Numbered from the stretch's first letter, positions 31,988-43,481 are shown. The stretch is 64,000 bases of DNA from Taxillus chinensis (GCA_023512835.1 CM042087.1:4560021-4624020); one strand, 5' to 3'. Translations and numbers: made by a program. The notes: generated by a model from the sequence alone, not told the origin.

Positions 31988-32340
31988 TGAAGCTTGGAAC
32001 TCATCACTATAAATAGGGATGAGTTCGAAGCTTGGAACTCATCCCTATTTATAGTGATTCGCCACAAGGGGAAAAGACAAAAATAGCCCTCTTAAAGTGC
32101 TCCATCTTTTTCACGTGCGGACCAAAGAAGACTCTAGAAGATGCCAGCTAGCACCCACCGAAATTTGGGACCGATTGGCTAAAGGTAGGTGTGCACGTGA
32201 AAAGCGTGTTTTCACGATCAAAGCTTGGATGACTGCTAACCCTTGCTGTCCACCAAAATTTTAGATCGAAAAGACACGTCTATCCCTGTGCACGCGAAAA
32301 GTGTTTTCACGGGCAGGAAGGGTCTAGAAGATGCAGGTTC
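31988..32340 (-). repeat. Inverted duplicate of the third-ORF promoter region
   Basis: The start (31988-32026) is a short direct piece of the TATA/leader region. From 32027 the sequence is the reverse complement of about 30930-31250, including CTATTTATAGTG at 32045-32056, so the TATA regions form a close head-to-head hairpin. The remaining sequence includes the GTGCACGTGAAAA and TTCACGGGCAGG modules. No ORF is attached. Confidence 0.75.
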
Positions 32341-32452
32341 CCCAAAAAAAAAAAAAAAAAAAAAATTTAAATCAGAGGGGCCCACTCAAATCTCTTGCCA
32401 AACCATGGAGATGAAGTTCTGGATTATATGATGGTATTTTGGGCCCACTAAC
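32341..32452 (+). repeat. A22 tract and short duplicate of 30588-30674
   Basis: A run of about 22 A residues (32344-32365) is followed by TTAAATCAGAGGGGCCCACT and onward, matching 30588-30674 almost base for base up to GGGCCCACTAAC. The duplicate stops at the truncated edge of LTR-C1. Confidence 0.8.
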
Positions 32453-33139
32453 AAGGGTCGAAGGGTCGAAGATCGGAGGCTTGGCAACCGATGGTCAAGG
32501 GCAGGCCGGGGCTTCGAGTCAAGGTCGAGGCTTCGAGGCTTCGGGGCTTCGAGGCTTCGAGGCTTCGAGGCTTTGGGGCTTCGAGGCTTCGATGCTTCGG
32601 AGCTTCGAGGCTTCGAAGGTCGATGGGTCGAAGTGTTGGCAGGTCAAAGGTCAACGGTCAACTCCGAAGTTTTTTTTTATTACCTTTTTACCCTTACCCA
32701 CAATGCAAAAATGGACGACCTTTTAGGGATTGTTTGGGAATACCCGTATTCGCATACATAAACATTTTGGAGAGTTTCGCATGATCACTTTTCCAGGCAG
32801 TTTGACCAGGGGCATTGACCGTCTTTTGGCAAGTTTGACTTTTTCCAACGAAAGTTATTTTGGCCATAACTTCTTCATTTTAAATCAGAATGGAGCTCGG
32901 TCAAGTGCGTTATTCTCCAAATTTCTTCCTCTATCCCCTGATTTTGGTCTTAGGGTACTTCAGGGACTTGTAGCAAAGGTCATCCATTTTGGGCTTCCCC
33001 ATTCGTGTAACTATATCCATCTTGTGCAAATCGCAAGGAATGTCTATGGACCTATTCAACAAGGTATATGGCATGAGTGAAAAGGTATATACACCAACTG
33101 GGGTTAGTATGTCCAACCCGGACAAAATGAGGTCCAACA
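32453..33139 (-). mobile_element. LTR-C1: partial 3' LTR of Tat/Ogre-like element T2
   Basis: Read on the minus strand it begins TGTTGGACCTCATTTTGTCC at 33139 and matches the first ~690 bp of LTR-C2 and LTR-C3. The rest of the LTR is missing; it is cut within the CTTCGAGG repeat region at about 32453. The polypurine tract on the right fixes it as the 3' LTR of the minus-strand element. Confidence 0.85.
32500..32635. repeat. GGCTTCGAG tandem repeat in LTR-C1
   Basis: About 12 degenerate 8-9 bp units (GGCTTCGA, GGCTTCGG, GGCTTTGG). Equivalent blocks are at 39290-39400 and 56420-56690. Confidence 0.9.
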
Positions 33140-33152
33140 GCTACCCCTCTTT
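33140..33152 (-). promoter_or_regulatory. Polypurine tract of element T2
   Basis: Minus-strand AAAGAGGGGTAGC lies immediately before the LTR start TGTTGGACC. Confidence 0.8.
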
Positions 33153-34090
33153 GTGCACTATTTGTATACGAACAACATACAAAGATAAAAGGGAGTCATT
33201 TTGGACGGGTTGGAGCACTTACCTAACTTACCTAGCACAGAGGAAGAATAGAATGCGACGGTTGAGTCTATCCCCGAGAGGGAAAAGGGGCTTCACAGCC
33301 GATGGACTTGGATAATACTTTGATGAGGCATCTAAGGCCGCCTGATACTGGAGATTGAAAGCCTACAACAATGACAGGCTTGAATGAAAATGGAAAGGCC
33401 CACAGCAACGATAGGCTTGAATTGAAAATGGAAAGGCACATAGGAACGATAGGCTTGGCTTGAAAATGGAAAGGCCCACAGCAACGATAGGCTTAAACTG
33501 AAAATAGAAAGCCCACAGCAATGATAAGCTTAAACTGAAAATAGAAAGCCCATAGCAACGATAGGCTTAAACTGAAAATAGAAAGCCCACAGCAACGATA
33601 GGCTTAAACTGAAAATAGAAAGCCCACAGCAACAATAGGTTTAAACTGAAAATAGAAAGCCCATAGCAACGATAGGCTTAAACTGAAAATAGAAAGCCCA
33701 CACCAATGATAGGCTTAAACTGAAAATAGAAATCCCACAGCAACGATAGGCTTAAACTGAAAATAGAAAGCCCACAGCAACGATAGGCTTAAACTGAAAA
33801 TTAAAAGGCCCACAGCAACGATAGGCTCGAATTGAAAATGGAATTGAATTGCAAAGGACCCTATTTGTTGTGGTCCTGATCCTTTCAGATTCTGACTGAT
33901 TTCACCCTTTCAAGATTTATTGTTGGCTTTGTATTTTACCCTTGGTGCCCTTTCGGGTTTTCACCAAGTCCGCCTTTGTTTTCTTTTTTTGTCTTTTGTT
34001 GCAGCTTTGTATTTTACCCTTGGTGCCCTTTCGGGTATTCACCAAGTCCGCTCAGTACAGGAATGAGAATCTTGTTGGGAGGTATGAGAG
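33153..34090 (-). other. 3' UTR of element T2, containing a tandem repeat
   Basis: Non-coding sequence between the pol stop and the polypurine tract. Besides the 37 bp tandem array, it holds a duplicated TTGTATTTTACCCTTGGTGC / TTTCGGGT block at 33930-33970 and 34005-34045. Long repeat-bearing 3' UTRs are compatible with Tat/Ogre elements. Confidence 0.65.
33345..33845. repeat. 37 bp tandem repeat array (about 13 units)
   Basis: The unit is CCCACAGCAACGATAGGCTT followed by AAACTGAAAATAGAAAG, nearly identical over 33480-33800. Longer and more diverged units with GAATTGAAAATGG or CTTGAAAATGG lie at both ends. There are no unique spacers. Confidence 0.92.
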
Positions 34091-37000
34091 TTAAGCATAA
34101 AACTTTTTGATGGCGTCACTATTCACTGGATTAGGAAGCTCATCTCCGTCCATTTTGGCATGGATTAATGCGCCTCCCGAGAATGCTTTTTTCACAACAT
34201 ATGGGCCTTCATAATTGGGAGTCCACTTGCCTCAATGGTCATGCTGGATTGGCAAGATCTTTTTGAGGACAAGATCACCCTCTTGAAAGCTTCTAGGCTT
34301 GTTGATCATTCTTTGTTGATACAGCTGTCCTCTGCAAACTGCTGTCAAGCGCTTGCCTTCAATTAAATTCAACTGCTCGTAACGACTCTGGGCCCATTCG
34401 GCTTCTTCGAGCTGAGTATCCTTAAGTACCCGGAGGGAGGGTATCTCTACTTCGACCGGTAGAACTGCTTCCATGCCATAGACCAAAGAAAATGGAGTTG
34501 CCCGGGTCGATGTACGCACTGAGGTACGATAAGCATGCAAAGCGTATGGTAGCTTCTCGTGCCAATCTTTGTTTGTTTCAGTCATCTTTCTGATAATGTT
34601 CTTGTTGGCTGCCTCGACTGCTCCATTCATCTTTGGGCGATAGGGGGTCGAGTTGCGGTGTTGAATTTTGTATGTTTCACACAACTTCCCTATCATCCGA
34701 TTGTTCAAATTGGCAGCATTGTCTGTTATGATCTGCTCGGGAAGCCCATATCAACATATGATGTTGTTCTGCATAAATTGAAGTACCACAGCCTATGTGA
34801 AATTAGCATATGATGCTGCTTCTACCCACTTGGTGAAGTAATCAATGACTACCAAAATGAAACAATGACCATTAGAAGCTTTTGGAGATATTGGTCTGAT
34901 AACGTCAATGCCCCAAAGCGAGAATGGCCACGGGGAAACCAACACGTGTAGTTTGGACGGCGGTACTTGGATCTTATCGCCATAAATTTGACACTTGAGG
35001 CATTTGCGCACATATTCAATGCAATCTTTTTCCATGGTGACCCAATAATAACCCATTCGCATGATTTGTCTTGTTAATGCATGTCCGTTTGCATGTGAAC
35101 CACATTCCCCTTCGTGCACTTCTTTCACTATTTGTGTCGATTCTTCTTTTGCCACACACCGCAATAATACCATGTCATGGTTTCTCTTATACAGAATCAA
35201 GCCATCAAGATAATAGTTAGATGCTGACCTTCGGATATTTCTTTTATCAGACTCAGAGACCTCTGCTGAGTATTCTTGCTTAAGCAAATACTGTTTGACG
35301 TCTTCAAACCAAGGTTTTTCTTCAGTATTTCCTTCAATGGCCATGCAATGTGCAGGAGCATCTTGTATACGGATATCGAAAGACTGGACTTCCAACTTTG
35401 TGTCTAGTCGAAGGAGGGAGGCTAGAGTGGCCAACGCATCAGGAATCTGATTGTATTCCCTGGGCATATGCACAAACATGATGTCTTCGAATTGCTCGGC
35501 TAACTCCGTAACATGCTTCTGATATGGGATTAATTTGTGGTTTCGAGTCTCCCATTCACCCCTTACTTGAAAAATGATGAGTGCCGAATCGCCGAACACT
35601 CGTAATTTTTTGATTCCTTTGTTAATGGCTTCTTGAAGTCCCATTACACAAGCCTAATATTCTGCTACATTGTTTGTACAAGGGAAGGTTAGCTTTGCTG
35701 CTATGGGGAAATGTTCGCTTTTGGGGATATCAGGATGGCCCCAACACCGTGACCTAAGAGACTGGAGGCTCCATCGAACTACATCGTCCATATGTCTGAT
35801 ACGTCGGCCAAAATGATGTTGATGTGCTCATCTGGGAAGCCAATAGTCATGGGCTCGTAATCTTCTAGTGCTCTGTCTGCCAGATAGTCGGCTATTGCAC
35901 TTCCTTTTATGGCTTTTTGAGGTACGTAAACGATATCGTACTCCGATAGGATCAACTGCCATTTGGCGATTCTTCCAGAAATGGATGGTTTTTCCAAGAG
36001 ATATTTGAGTGGATCATGCCTCGAAATCAGCCATGTGGTATGACAAAGAGTGTATTGCCTCAATCGTCTTGTTATCCAAACAAGGGCACTGCACGTCTTC
36101 TCCAAGGGTGTGTAGTTTTCTTCATTGATGGTGAACTTCTTGCTGAGGTAATAAATGGCCTGCTCCTTCTTGCCTGTAGAATCGTGTTGCCCCAAGACAT
36201 AACCCATCGCTGACTCCTGAACGGTCAAGTATAAGATCAGAGGTCTATCCGGTACTGGTGGGACCAAAATAGGTGGATTAAACAGGTATTGTTTGATCTT
36301 GTCAAAAGCTTCTTGACACTTGTCATTCCAAATTTCTGGGTTGTTCTTTTGTAAAGTCTTGAAAATGGGTTCACAGGTGGCTGTCAATTGGGAAATGAAT
36401 CGGGCAATGTAATTCAGTCGCCCTAGGAATCCTCTAACCTCCTTGATGGTCCGTGGTGGTGGCATCTCTTGGATAGCTCGAACTTTACCTGGATCGATTT
36501 CAATTCCTTTTTGGCTCACAATGAAACCCAACAATTTTCCCGACATAGCTCCGAAAGTGCATTTTTCGGGGTTCAATTTCAGCTGATATTTCCGTAGCCT
36601 ATTGAAGAGCTTGCGGAGTACTTCGATATGATCTTCAGTGCTTTGTGATTTGGCTATCATGTCATCCACATATACTTCGACTTCCTTATGCATCATATCG
36701 TGGAATAGAGTCACCATGGCTCGCTGATAGGTGGCTCCTGTGTTCTTTAGACCAAACAACATCACATTATAGGAGAAAGTGCCCCAAAGTGTCGTGAATG
36801 TGGTCCTCTCTTTGTGTTCGGGGGCCATACGAATTTGATTATAGCCCGAGAAACCATCCATGAATGAGAATAGAGCATGTTGTGCCGTATTATCCACTAG
36901 CGTATAAATGTGAGGAAGTGGGGAAGTTATCTTTTGGACTAGCCCAATTCAAATCTCTATAATCAACGCACATGCGGACCTTGCCTCCTTTCTTCGGTAC

Positions 37001-37195
37001 TGGTACAACATTGGCCACCCATTCTGGATAATGGGAGACACTTACGAAACCTGCGTCCCATTGCTTTGTGACCTCTTCTTTAATCTTTAGTAGCATCTCC
37101 GGTCTCATTCTTCTCAATTTCTGTTGAACTGGCTTGCATTCCAGCCTCACTAGTATGTGATGCTGCACTATGTCTGTGTCTAATCCTGGCATTTT
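34091..37195 (-). pseudogene. Element T2 pol: Tat/Ogre-like RT, dual RNase H, integrase
   Basis: The RT start is at about 37192 (MPGLDTDIV, VVPVPKKGGKVRMCVDYRDLN), with a frameshift near 36893. The catalytic box E-V-Y-V-D-D-M-I at about 36655-36680 is intact. RNase H (LILYLTVQESAMGYVLGQ, about 36250-35850) is followed by a second, archaeal-type RNase H (AEY-stop-ACVMGLQEAI, VFGDSALI, HMPREYNQIPDALATLAS, about 35760-35410), a hallmark of Tat-lineage elements. The integrase has HHCC (EVHEGECGSHANGH...CLKCQ, about 35130-34985), a GIDVI Asp, and NGAVEAANKNIIRKM at about 34625-34580. The tail reads FYA before the TAA at 34091. Stops and frameshifts lie near 35657, 34758, 34709 and 34231. gag, protease and the 5' leader are absent: LTR-C2 abuts RT directly. 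Confidence 0.88.
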
Positions 37196-39895
37196 TATTT
37201 AGCTAAGTTATTTATTAAAGTCATGGTTAAAATAGATTTACCCTAAATTTCTAAAGGGAATCCTACAAGTTTTGGTTTTTTGTTTGAAGTGGGGAATGAG
37301 ATCCTAGGGGTTTGTTTTGGTTTTTTTTTTTGAAAACATGAAAACATTTTTTTTGTTTGTTTTTGTTTATTTTTTTTTATTTTTTTTTGGGTTTTTGGGT
37401 TAGAAAACATTTCTTGGTTTTTGTGTTTTGTCAGAAAACGTTTTGTTTTTGTTTTGTTTTGTTTGGTTTTGTTTTTCAATCCCAAAGGTGAAAATACGTT
37501 TTGACTTGTAGACATTTTTTGTTTTTGCTCCCTTTTTTGTTGTTTGTCTTTTGGCTTTGCAATGCCTTTTGGTTTTCAAAACATTTTCTCTTTTTTTTTT
37601 TGCTTCTTTTTGCAAGGGTAAAACCATGAACTAACACAATAACATATAAAGTGAAGTGTGTGATTGTGACATCCATAAATCAAAACGACCCACTCTTTTT
37701 CTTTCTTTTCTTTTTCTTCATGCCTCCCTTTGCTCTCTCTCTCTTTTTCTTTCTTTGTTTTTTTTTGTTTTTGCTTTACTCTACATATTACAACACACAC
37801 ATATACAAAAGAAAAGGAAATAGAAGGAAAACACAACGCATACTAATAAAAGAAAAAGAAATACAAGGAAATACTAAGAATTACATCAAGTATCAATATA
37901 AATAAGTTGAAAAGTAATGAAGAAATAAGGGCTGAACCGACTTTGAAGCTTTGAACACCGAACTGCTGTGCGAATCCTGTCCACGCCAATAGTCGCCTGT
38001 CCGAATTTCCAAATCACCAAGTTCCAATAGCATAAATGGCAAGAATCAGTTGGGATTTTGATTTGGAGATCGCAATGGTGTGTGGAGAGGAGGGAAGATG
38101 AAAAGCAAGAACCTTTTCTGGGTTTTGGGTAGAAAACGTGGGAAAGGAGGATGATGTATATTTTGGATTCAGATTTTTTTTTTTGGGGGGTTGGAATCAA
38201 GGAGAATGGGTGTAAGGAATAGGGAATGAAAAAAAACAATTGTTTTTTTGTTTTTGTTTTTGTGATGGAAACGTAAGAAGAGAAAAAAGCAGAACTGGAA
38301 TCGTTTTTTCTTTGTTTCTTTCTGGGTAAAAGAGCTGTAACGAGGTGTCAGGGAAAAGGGATTGGAAAGACTTGGACAATTTTGATTTTAGGACAGGGGG
38401 AGTGTTGGGCGAAAATCTGGAATTAGGCAACTGGTGTGAAGATGGCAGTAGGGTTTTCTCTTTTTTTCCTTGGGCGTGAATCCCTCTCCCTTTTTCTTTG
38501 TCTTGGCGTGAATCCCCCTTTTCCTTTTTTTGGGCGTGCTCCATTTTCTTTTTCTGGGCGTCAAAACTCTCTCGGTCTCTCTTTTTTTTTTTTTTTTGTT
38601 TTTGGGGCTGAACTCTTTTTTTCTCTCTGCCGAACCTCTTCCTTTTCTGTCTCATTTTTTTTCGCCGAGCCCCTCTTCTGCGTGGACGGGAGACTGATTT
38701 TAAAGGATATTGGCTAGATCTCATTAATTGCTGCATTTAATGTTTGGTCAGGTGTATTATTAATCCCAGCATTTATTAATTCCCAGATTCTATGCCTTGT
38801 CGGGTGGACTGTCGATCTATGATTGCCTTTTTTTGGTTTTTTGTTGACGCATGTGACTGACTGGCGTTAAAAGCATCTTTGACAAAAATGGTCAGCTCAT
38901 AAAACGTATCCCGTGAGTGATCAGCGAGAGAGCAAACGAAAGAAGCCAAACAGCGAAGGTCAAGGGGTCAGAGGGTCGAAGTGTCGGTAGGTCGGAGTGT
39001 TGGCAGGGTCGAAGTTTTGGTGGGTCGAAATTTCGGTGGGTCAAAAGTCAATGGTCAACGGATCGAAGTGTCGGTAGGTCGAAGTGTTGACATGGTCGGA
39101 GGGTCGAAGGCTCACAGGGTTCAAAGGTCAAGGGTCGAACGGTCGAAGGTCGGAGTGTCGGAGGCTTCGAGGCTTCGCATCTTCACAGGGTTCGAAAGTC
39201 AAGGGTCGAAGGGTTGAAGATCAGAGGTTGACAGGCCTCGATGGTCAAGGGTCGGAGGGCCGAAGGGGTGAGTCGAAGGTCGGAGTGTCATCCGCGGGGA
39301 TTCGAGGCTTCGGGGCTTCGATGCTACGAGGCTTTGAGGCTTCGAGGCTTCGATGCTTTGGGGCTTCGAGGCTTCGATGCTTCGGGGTTTCGAGGCTTCG
39401 AAGGTCAATGGGTCGAAGTGTCGGCAGGTCAAAGGTCAACGGTCAACCCCGAAGTTTTTTTTTATTACCTTTTTACCCTTACCCACAATGCAAAAATGGA
39501 CGACCTTTTAGGGATTGTTTGGGAAGACCCGTATTCGCCTACATAGACATTTTGGAGAGTTTCGCATGATCACTTTTTCGGGCAGTTGGACCAGGGGCAT
39601 TGACCGTCTTTTGGCAAGTTTGACTTTTTCCAACGAAAGTTGTTTTGGCCATAACTTCTTCATTTTAAATCAGAATGGAGCTCGGTCAAGTGCGTTATTC
39701 TCCAAATTTCTTCCTCTATCCCCTGATTTTGGTCTTGGGGTACTTCAGGGACTTATAGCAAAGGTCATCCATTTTGGGCTTCCCCATTCGTGTAACTGTA
39801 TCCATCTTCTGCAAATCGTAGGGAATCTCTAAGGACCTGTTCAACAAGGTATATGGCTTGGGCAAAAAGGTATATACGCAAAATGGGGTCCAACA
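37196..39895 (-). mobile_element. LTR-C2: 5' LTR of element T2 (family C, 3' end deleted)
   Basis: The minus-strand start TGTTGGACCCCATTTTGCG at 39895 matches LTR-C1 and LTR-C3. It runs through the TTCGAGGC repeats and a very T-rich, low-complexity block (37240-38700). The last ~270 bp present in LTR-C3 (53934-54215) are missing, and the sequence joins RT coding at about 37195, just after TTTTTATTTAGCTAAG. The PBS is therefore lost. ORFs in the T-rich block are low-complexity and not believed. Confidence 0.82.
39290..39420. repeat. GGCTTCGAG tandem repeat in LTR-C2
   Basis: About 10 units of GGCTTCGA/GGCTTTGG, preceded at 38955-39230 by longer GGGTCGAAG / GTGTCGG(C/T)AG units. Confidence 0.88.
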
Positions 39896-41794
39896 GTGCC
39901 CAAACAGGCTTTTATTCCATTAAACTTCTCATTACAAAATCTCCCCACTGGGGTTACAAAGCTCACAAAAATGACAAACTCAAATAACAATAAGCAGTAA
40001 AGCCACAAGGCAGAAAGTCTCCCACCTTGGTGTTCCCACCTAACGCCTGTAGGTCCCTGTGAAGAAAACAAACACAGTAGGAGGGGTGAGCAACCACAGC
40101 TCAGTGGGGATCATGTCTCCCCAACCCATCCCATGCTCCTAGCATCTACATGCCGTGTGTACAAGTGCAGTGTCGTGATACAATAATTTCAACAGACATA
40201 ATAAACAACCACATCAACAATTACAATCTTCCACTGCCACACAGGCTAACACTTTAACCACAAGTAATTTAACCGCCTCTTCAGGCCAATGATTTACCCG
40301 CAAGTGATTTAACCGCCTCTTTAGGCCAATGATTTAACCACAAGTCATTTAACCGCCTCTTCAGGACAATGATTTAACCGCCTCTCAGGAAAATAGTTTA
40401 ACCGCCTCTCAGGCATAGTTTCCACAGGCTCACATGCTCAGTCTCGGGCTTCCACAGCCACCGGGTTCAATAGAACAGGCCCGGGCTTCCACAGCCACCG
40501 GGTGTACAAGCAAACACGCAGCACACATAGCCATACAGGCATAACATCAAACACTTAATATGCATGGTCACACAGGCGTAACTTCAAACACTTAGCATAC
40601 ATAGCCTCACAGGCATAACTTCAAACACTTAGCAAGCATACATTCACAAACTCACAAATCCAGCCACATAGGCATATTATCAAACACATTCTAAGCATAT
40701 ACACACAGGCATATTCACACAAGCATTTTATCGAACATTTAACATGCACTAACTACCCAACGTCAGAAATCACACCAAAACGCCACTGAAGGCCAACATT
40801 CATATAGGAGGTCACACTTATATGAATTTACATATAAATATTATAACAACAGCCATAGAAATTCGGTAAAATATCTACGTAGGGCCTAACCCCGGAACAG
40901 ACCAGGAAAGACAGAATCCCTACCTTAAAGAAGATCCTCCTTGCTCCCGCACTAGACGCCGTCCTCCCCACGCAAGACGCTCCGGCAGCAACCAGCAGCT
41001 CTCCTTCTTTCCCTCTCTCTAGCTCTCTCTCTCTCTACGACGGCTGCAGTGGCTGAAAAATCCCTAACCCTAGAACAAGGAGTCTCCTCATCCTTATATA
41101 GACCTCCCACTATCAAAATGATGTAGTTTTGATTATGTGAAACCCAGCATCAAAATGACGTAGTTTTGATGGAATAAGCTACAACCTTCCCGCATCCATA
41201 CACACCAAAATATCCATAATTCCAACATGGTCCTTTGGGAAAAGATGATTAGAATAACAAAACCAAGGTGATGGTGCAAAAACATGGCTGCACGCCATAA
41301 TGCACGCCATATTCCCAATTGGCGTGCAGCTCCAAATTATGTGCAATTCTATCCCAAGCTTCCTTGCATCATGTAGAAGGCTGGTATGCAGTAAAATGCT
41401 TGCACGCCAATTGGTCCAATTGGCATTCAAGGCCTTTGGCTCTAAAACTTCTGTGGAAGGTAGAGGATATCATTCTGAGAAACTTTAGTTCTGCACGCCA
41501 ATTAATTTGAGGCCATCTACTTAGTCAAAATAATTCTCCAAAACCTGACAAAACAGCCTAAAAGCGCTTGTATATGCAAATAGCATCTTTTTAGGGCATA
41601 AAAGCACGTTATCAATTGTCACGTGCACCTCCCAAAAGTCCCTTATTGGGTTCATCTCTTACCTCAAACTTGTGCATCAACATTCAAGGTGTAGCTAAAG
41701 TGTGTGGGAAGGAAACTCCCTAAAACCCAACAATTTCCACTCACAAGGCATCTGTGATTAACTTCTTACATACCTCAAAACACGGGTCATTACA
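39896..41794 (-). mobile_element. LTR-A4: family A LTR, minus strand, 3' end truncated
   Basis: Minus-strand start TGTAATGACCCGTGTTTTGAGG at 41794, inserted in the copia gag. The core promoter has reverse palindromes at 41113-41132 and 41150-41169 and a TATA box at 41094-41101. A donor-like AAG|GTAGGG (GT at 40922-40923, read on the minus strand) and an acceptor-like ACAG|GG (40057-40058) are conserved. Truncated at 39896 by LTR-C2, so the CGTGACA end is missing. A U3 segment with GATAACGTGC near 41605-41615 shows the LTR-G-like module. Confidence 0.87.
40254..40505 (-). repeat. Two minisatellite types in LTR-A4
   Basis: Five units of (reverse) TTTAACCGCCTCTTCAGGC at 40254-40420, the type found in LTR-A1, are followed by two units of CCCGGGCTTCCACAGCCACC at 40441-40504, the type found in LTR-A3. 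Confidence 0.88.
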
Positions 41795-42236
41795 TTTAGC
41801 CACTTATGATTTATTTCCTTTTCCTTTTCAAGTTCATTCTCGAGTCTTTTTAAAATAACTTTTAGGCCAGTTAGGTTTGTATTTAGTAAATGATTTTCTG
41901 CTCTTAAGTCATGATACCACGCCTCTTTACTTCTGAAGTCAGCTATGTCTTTTCCAAGTCTACCAACAGTAAATTCAAGACATTTATTCTGACTTTCCAT
42001 ATCTTTGTACATTTGAGTAATTATTAGTCTCTCATTCTTTTCATAATCACGTTCAATAATAAGAGATTCCAATTTACTCATGAGCTGAGAGATTGAAGGT
42101 ACCTCAGTATTTGCCATGAGGCAGACGTTTGGCTTAGGAGTTGGCTCATCATCCGAGGATTCCTCCTCTTCTTCCGAGCCACTGACATACTTTGTGACGA
42201 ATGTCTTCCTCTTGTTCTTGCTGTTGTCTGAGGTAG
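41795..42236 (-). pseudogene. Copia gag, 3' part (after the solo LTR)
   Basis: Minus-strand continuation of the gag at 43482-44594: TSDNSKNKRKTFVTKY, an acidic SEEEEESSDDE stretch and PNVCLMAN, then a Gln/Glu/Lys-rich, likely coiled-coil region to 41795, where LTR-A4 interrupts it. Together with the 5' part it resembles SIRE-like copia gag; the lineage is uncertain. Confidence 0.75.
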
Positions 42237-43481
42237 TGTCACGCCCCCAAATTCCAGGGAACCCAGAACCAGGAACATGACTTCCCCTTACCCGCACCCG
42301 AAAGGTCAAGGGGTTGGTGACTAGCACCAATAGAGACTACACCGCGGGTGCTGTCTCAATCATGCAACCCTGTACAGTCATACATCAAAGGTAATCTTGT
42401 ACTTTCCCATATATTATCATGCATACAATAAGTCAAATAGTTATACAAACATCACCTCACAAACAGTATGCAAATACAACTATCCACGAACCCATGTCCC
42501 GGATACAACACAGAAAATACAGAATACAGTACTGTATCATACATCAGAGTAGTGGGCACGTCCTCCTGGAAGAAAGTCCTCCACTAATCTTGGGTCACAC
42601 CTGAAAAAGGTAAACAACAAGTAGGGGTGAGGCCTTCACTAGTGAAGGCCTCGACGCTCCCTGCTCGAGGCCTTCACTCAAGATAGCTCGAGATCGAAGC
42701 TAGCCTCGAGTAGTTCCGCAGTCGCAAACTGCCGACTGCGTTCTTCCCCAATTCGTCCCAAAACCCAATTATACTAGTTAAATATCCATTTTTAAGCAAT
42801 AATTCATCCCTATTAAGGGTTTCTAACATCATCTAGCCATATTAGGCTACCAAACTACCTAAATCATCTAGGTTTCATGCTCAATTTCCATTTTCCCTAA
42901 TTCTTAGGGTTTATCACGAATTTTCATGATTTCATCTAATTCTTACATGTTAATCCAATAAAACAGTAAGAAAAAGGTGAAGAATCAATAGAACACCTAC
43001 CTGGAATGATTCTTGTTGCTTGAACGAGCTCAAAATGCCCCAAATTGATGGCTCCAAGCTTTTTTCTCTCTTTCTTTCTCTCTCTCTCTCTCTAAGCTCT
43101 CCAACTCAGAAACGTTGAAACGTAACATGGAAGCTCTCTTTCCCCCTATTTATATTTATGTATTTTCTTTCATTAATAAATCCCAAAAATATTAATTGAC
43201 CTCCCGAGATCACGAACTCCAAATTGAGCCCAAGTACAGTCAAAACGCTCAAAATGACAAGCACATCACTATCTAGATATTTTCCAACCCAATTGACCGC
43301 TCAAACACAAGGTCAACCAATAAACCCTGAAAAATCAATAATCGGGCCACTTGGGGCCCCGGCCTAGAATCGGGTCCAATTACTGTCAAAATGCTCACAT
43401 TGACGAACACAATATTGTCCAAATGTTTTTAGCAACAGAGAAAGACTATCTCTCAGCCCTACCCAAATATAGGTCTTTACA
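42237..43481 (-). mobile_element. LTR-B2: solo LTR (family B) with target-site duplication
   Basis: Minus-strand TGTAAAGACCTATATTTGGG...GGGGGCGTGACA, 1245 bp. It is flanked by GGTAG (42232-42236) and GGTGG (43482-43486), a 5 bp target duplication with one mismatch. Removing the LTR and one flank copy puts the two halves of the copia gag back in one frame, which independently confirms the boundaries. It contains a TATA-like element (reverse TATATTTATATAAATAG-like near 43148-43160), a donor-like CAG|GTAGGT (GT at 42999-43000) and an acceptor-like TTTTTCAG (42601-42602), all read on the minus strand. Confidence 0.92.

Noticed and set aside
32341..32452. A22 tract as the tail of a processed retrogene
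   Set aside because: The adjacent sequence is a duplicate of promoter/spacer DNA from 30588-30674, not a spliced transcript, and no duplication flanks it.
32439..32784. Open frames encoding SRLRGFEA repeats (also 39084-39569 and 56242-56835)
   Set aside because: Translations of the GGCTTCGAG tandem repeat on both strands; present only because the repeat lacks stops.
33345..33845. Regular repeats resembling a CRISPR array
   Set aside because: The 37 bp units are contiguous with no unique spacers, and the context is a plant retrotransposon 3' UTR. It is a tandem minisatellite.
37240..38740. Lys-, Phe- or Gln-rich open frames in T-rich blocks (also 49650-50010, 54370-55370)
   Set aside because: Low-complexity poly(T)/poly(A) sequence inside LTR families C and D. 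The frames are not shared between copies.
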